A DNA stretch of 64,000 nt, from positions 1,488,001-1,552,000 of the forward strand of contig NZ_AP022599.1 of assembly GCF_010725725.1 (NCBI RefSeq), written 5' to 3'. Source of the DNA: Mycolicibacterium pulveris. Lineage in GTDB: Bacteria; Actinomycetota; Actinomycetes; Mycobacteriales; Mycobacteriaceae. How positions within the stretch are numbered: the stretch's first letter is position 1; each line of letters opens with the position of its first letter. Below are positions 63,269 through 64,000 of the stretch, one piece after another. The notes below the pieces were generated by a model. The model saw only the letters and a list, made by a program, of their open reading frames with translations. It did no database searches and had not been told where the DNA came from. The position numbers and the translations under genes were made by a program.

Positions 63269-63326
63269 CGAGCAGGCGCACAAGCGCACCTGCACCGGCG
63301 TGTCGATACGTTTCTGCGTCTGCTCG
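63269..63326. repeat. 58-bp palindromic element, family C copy 2
   Basis: Arms GCGAGCAGGCGCA and TGCGTCTGCTCGC (13 bases, one mismatch) beginning one base outside. Same ends and length as 35891-35948. It lies between divergent starts, so it is not a terminator there. Confidence 0.8.
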
Positions 63327-63386
63327 CCGAAGAATACGAGAACGCTTGACCCGCAAGGCCGCCCGTCCCGGATCTACCATGGTGAA

Positions 63387-64000
63387 ATGACCGAGATCCG
63401 GGCCGTTTTGTTCGACCTCTCCGGCACCCTGTTCCGGCTCGAGGAGGACGAGAGCTGGTTTTCCGGCATGGAGGTCGACGAACGCGAGGTCGACGGCCAC
63501 GTTCAGGCCGAGCTGATGCGCCGGCTCACCGCGCCGACCGGTCAGCACGTGGACATGCCCGGCGACACCTACCACGCCTGGGTCAACCGCGACCTCGCTC
63601 CGCACCTGCACCGCGAGGCCTACCTGCACGTCCTTCGGGCTATCCGGGCTGGCGGGTCATCACGCCGAAGACCTGTACGCCCGCGTCATCGACCCGCAGT
63701 GCTGGACGCCCTACCCCGACACCGCCGACGTGCTCGAAAACCTGCACCGACAGGACATCAAGACCGCGGTGGTGTCCATCATCGCCTTCGACGTGCGGCC
63801 CGCGTTCGCCTCGATCGGCGCGGCCGAATTCGTCGACGAGTTCGTGCTGTCCTATGAGGTCGGCGCCGTCAAACCCGACCCCGCCATCTTCGAGACCGCG
63901 CTGCAGCGGCTCGGGGTCGGCGACAGTGACGAGGCCGACGGCGGCGCCCGCGCCGTCGGCTGCGGCTTCATCCTCGTCGACCCGCTGCCCACCACCGAAC
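63387..64000 (+). pseudogene. HAD-superfamily hydrolase, frameshifted and cut by window edge
   Basis: N-terminal HAD motif AVLFDLSGTLF (second Asp replaced by Ser, as in some family members). The first frame is coding-like to about 63636, then becomes arginine-rich noise and stops at 63857. From 63640 the next frame continues the protein: HHAEDLYARVIDPQCWTPYP, TAVVSIIAFDVRPAF, GAVKPDPAIFETAL. One extra G in the run 63637-63639 explains it. Sequencing error or true mutation cannot be told apart. TACCAT at 63375 could be a -10 for a leaderless start. Confidence 0.8.

Noticed and set aside
1..64000. tRNA, rRNA, CRISPR or prophage features
   Set aside because: None found by reading; no repeat-spacer pattern and no phage structural genes.

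Overview
The window is very GC-rich and densely packed, with frequent GTG and TTG starts and genes overlapping by four bases. It carries two complete yrbEAB-mceABCDEF operons, mycobacterial menaquinone genes and a KstR-type operator. This is a fast-growing or environmental Mycobacterium (Mycolicibacterium-like). No RNA gene, prophage or CRISPR array was seen.

Positions 1-25605 form an acyl-CoA catabolism and lipid-import island. On the plus strand lie an atypical enoyl-CoA hydratase, a GntR regulator made of two fused copies, an acyl-CoA ligase, a TesB thioesterase, a DUF7064/7065-like protein and a family III CoA-transferase. Next come a minus-strand FadR-type GntR regulator, an IS110-family element and an aldehyde dehydrogenase. 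Then follows a minus-strand run of about 12.8 kb in which an acyl-CoA dehydrogenase, an amidohydrolase and a 94-residue protein lead directly into the first mce operon (yrbEAB, mceA-F, a Mas protein and an RsiV/DUF3298-like protein). A second acyl-CoA dehydrogenase is divergent from that run. A 23-bp operator-like motif recurs in front of four of these transcription units and suggests one regulon.

Positions 25606-47742 match, in inverted order, the M. tuberculosis Rv0551c-Rv0564c neighbourhood as I remember it: gpsA, htpX, grcC1, menJ, menG, mgtA, a DUF3592 protein, menD, bpoC and menC. Local additions include secreted proteins, a Tat-exported flavoprotein, hydrolases, an AbiEi-like/DUF559 protein and a DJ-1/GlxA pair.

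Positions 47753-58955 hold a second mce operon on the minus strand, sitting between menC and a fadD8-like gene, so it looks like an insertion into that syntenic block. Positions 59343-64000 carry the fadD8-like ligase with a KstR box over its promoter, a phosphotransferase-fold protein with an altered catalytic motif, a P-loop kinase with an RMF-like small partner, and a frameshifted HAD hydrolase cut by the window edge.

Short palindromic elements of fixed length (three of 53 bp, four of 58 bp) and a pair of roughly 60-70 bp repeats lie between genes. In three places they run into coding sequence and supply the last residues and stop codons of four genes.
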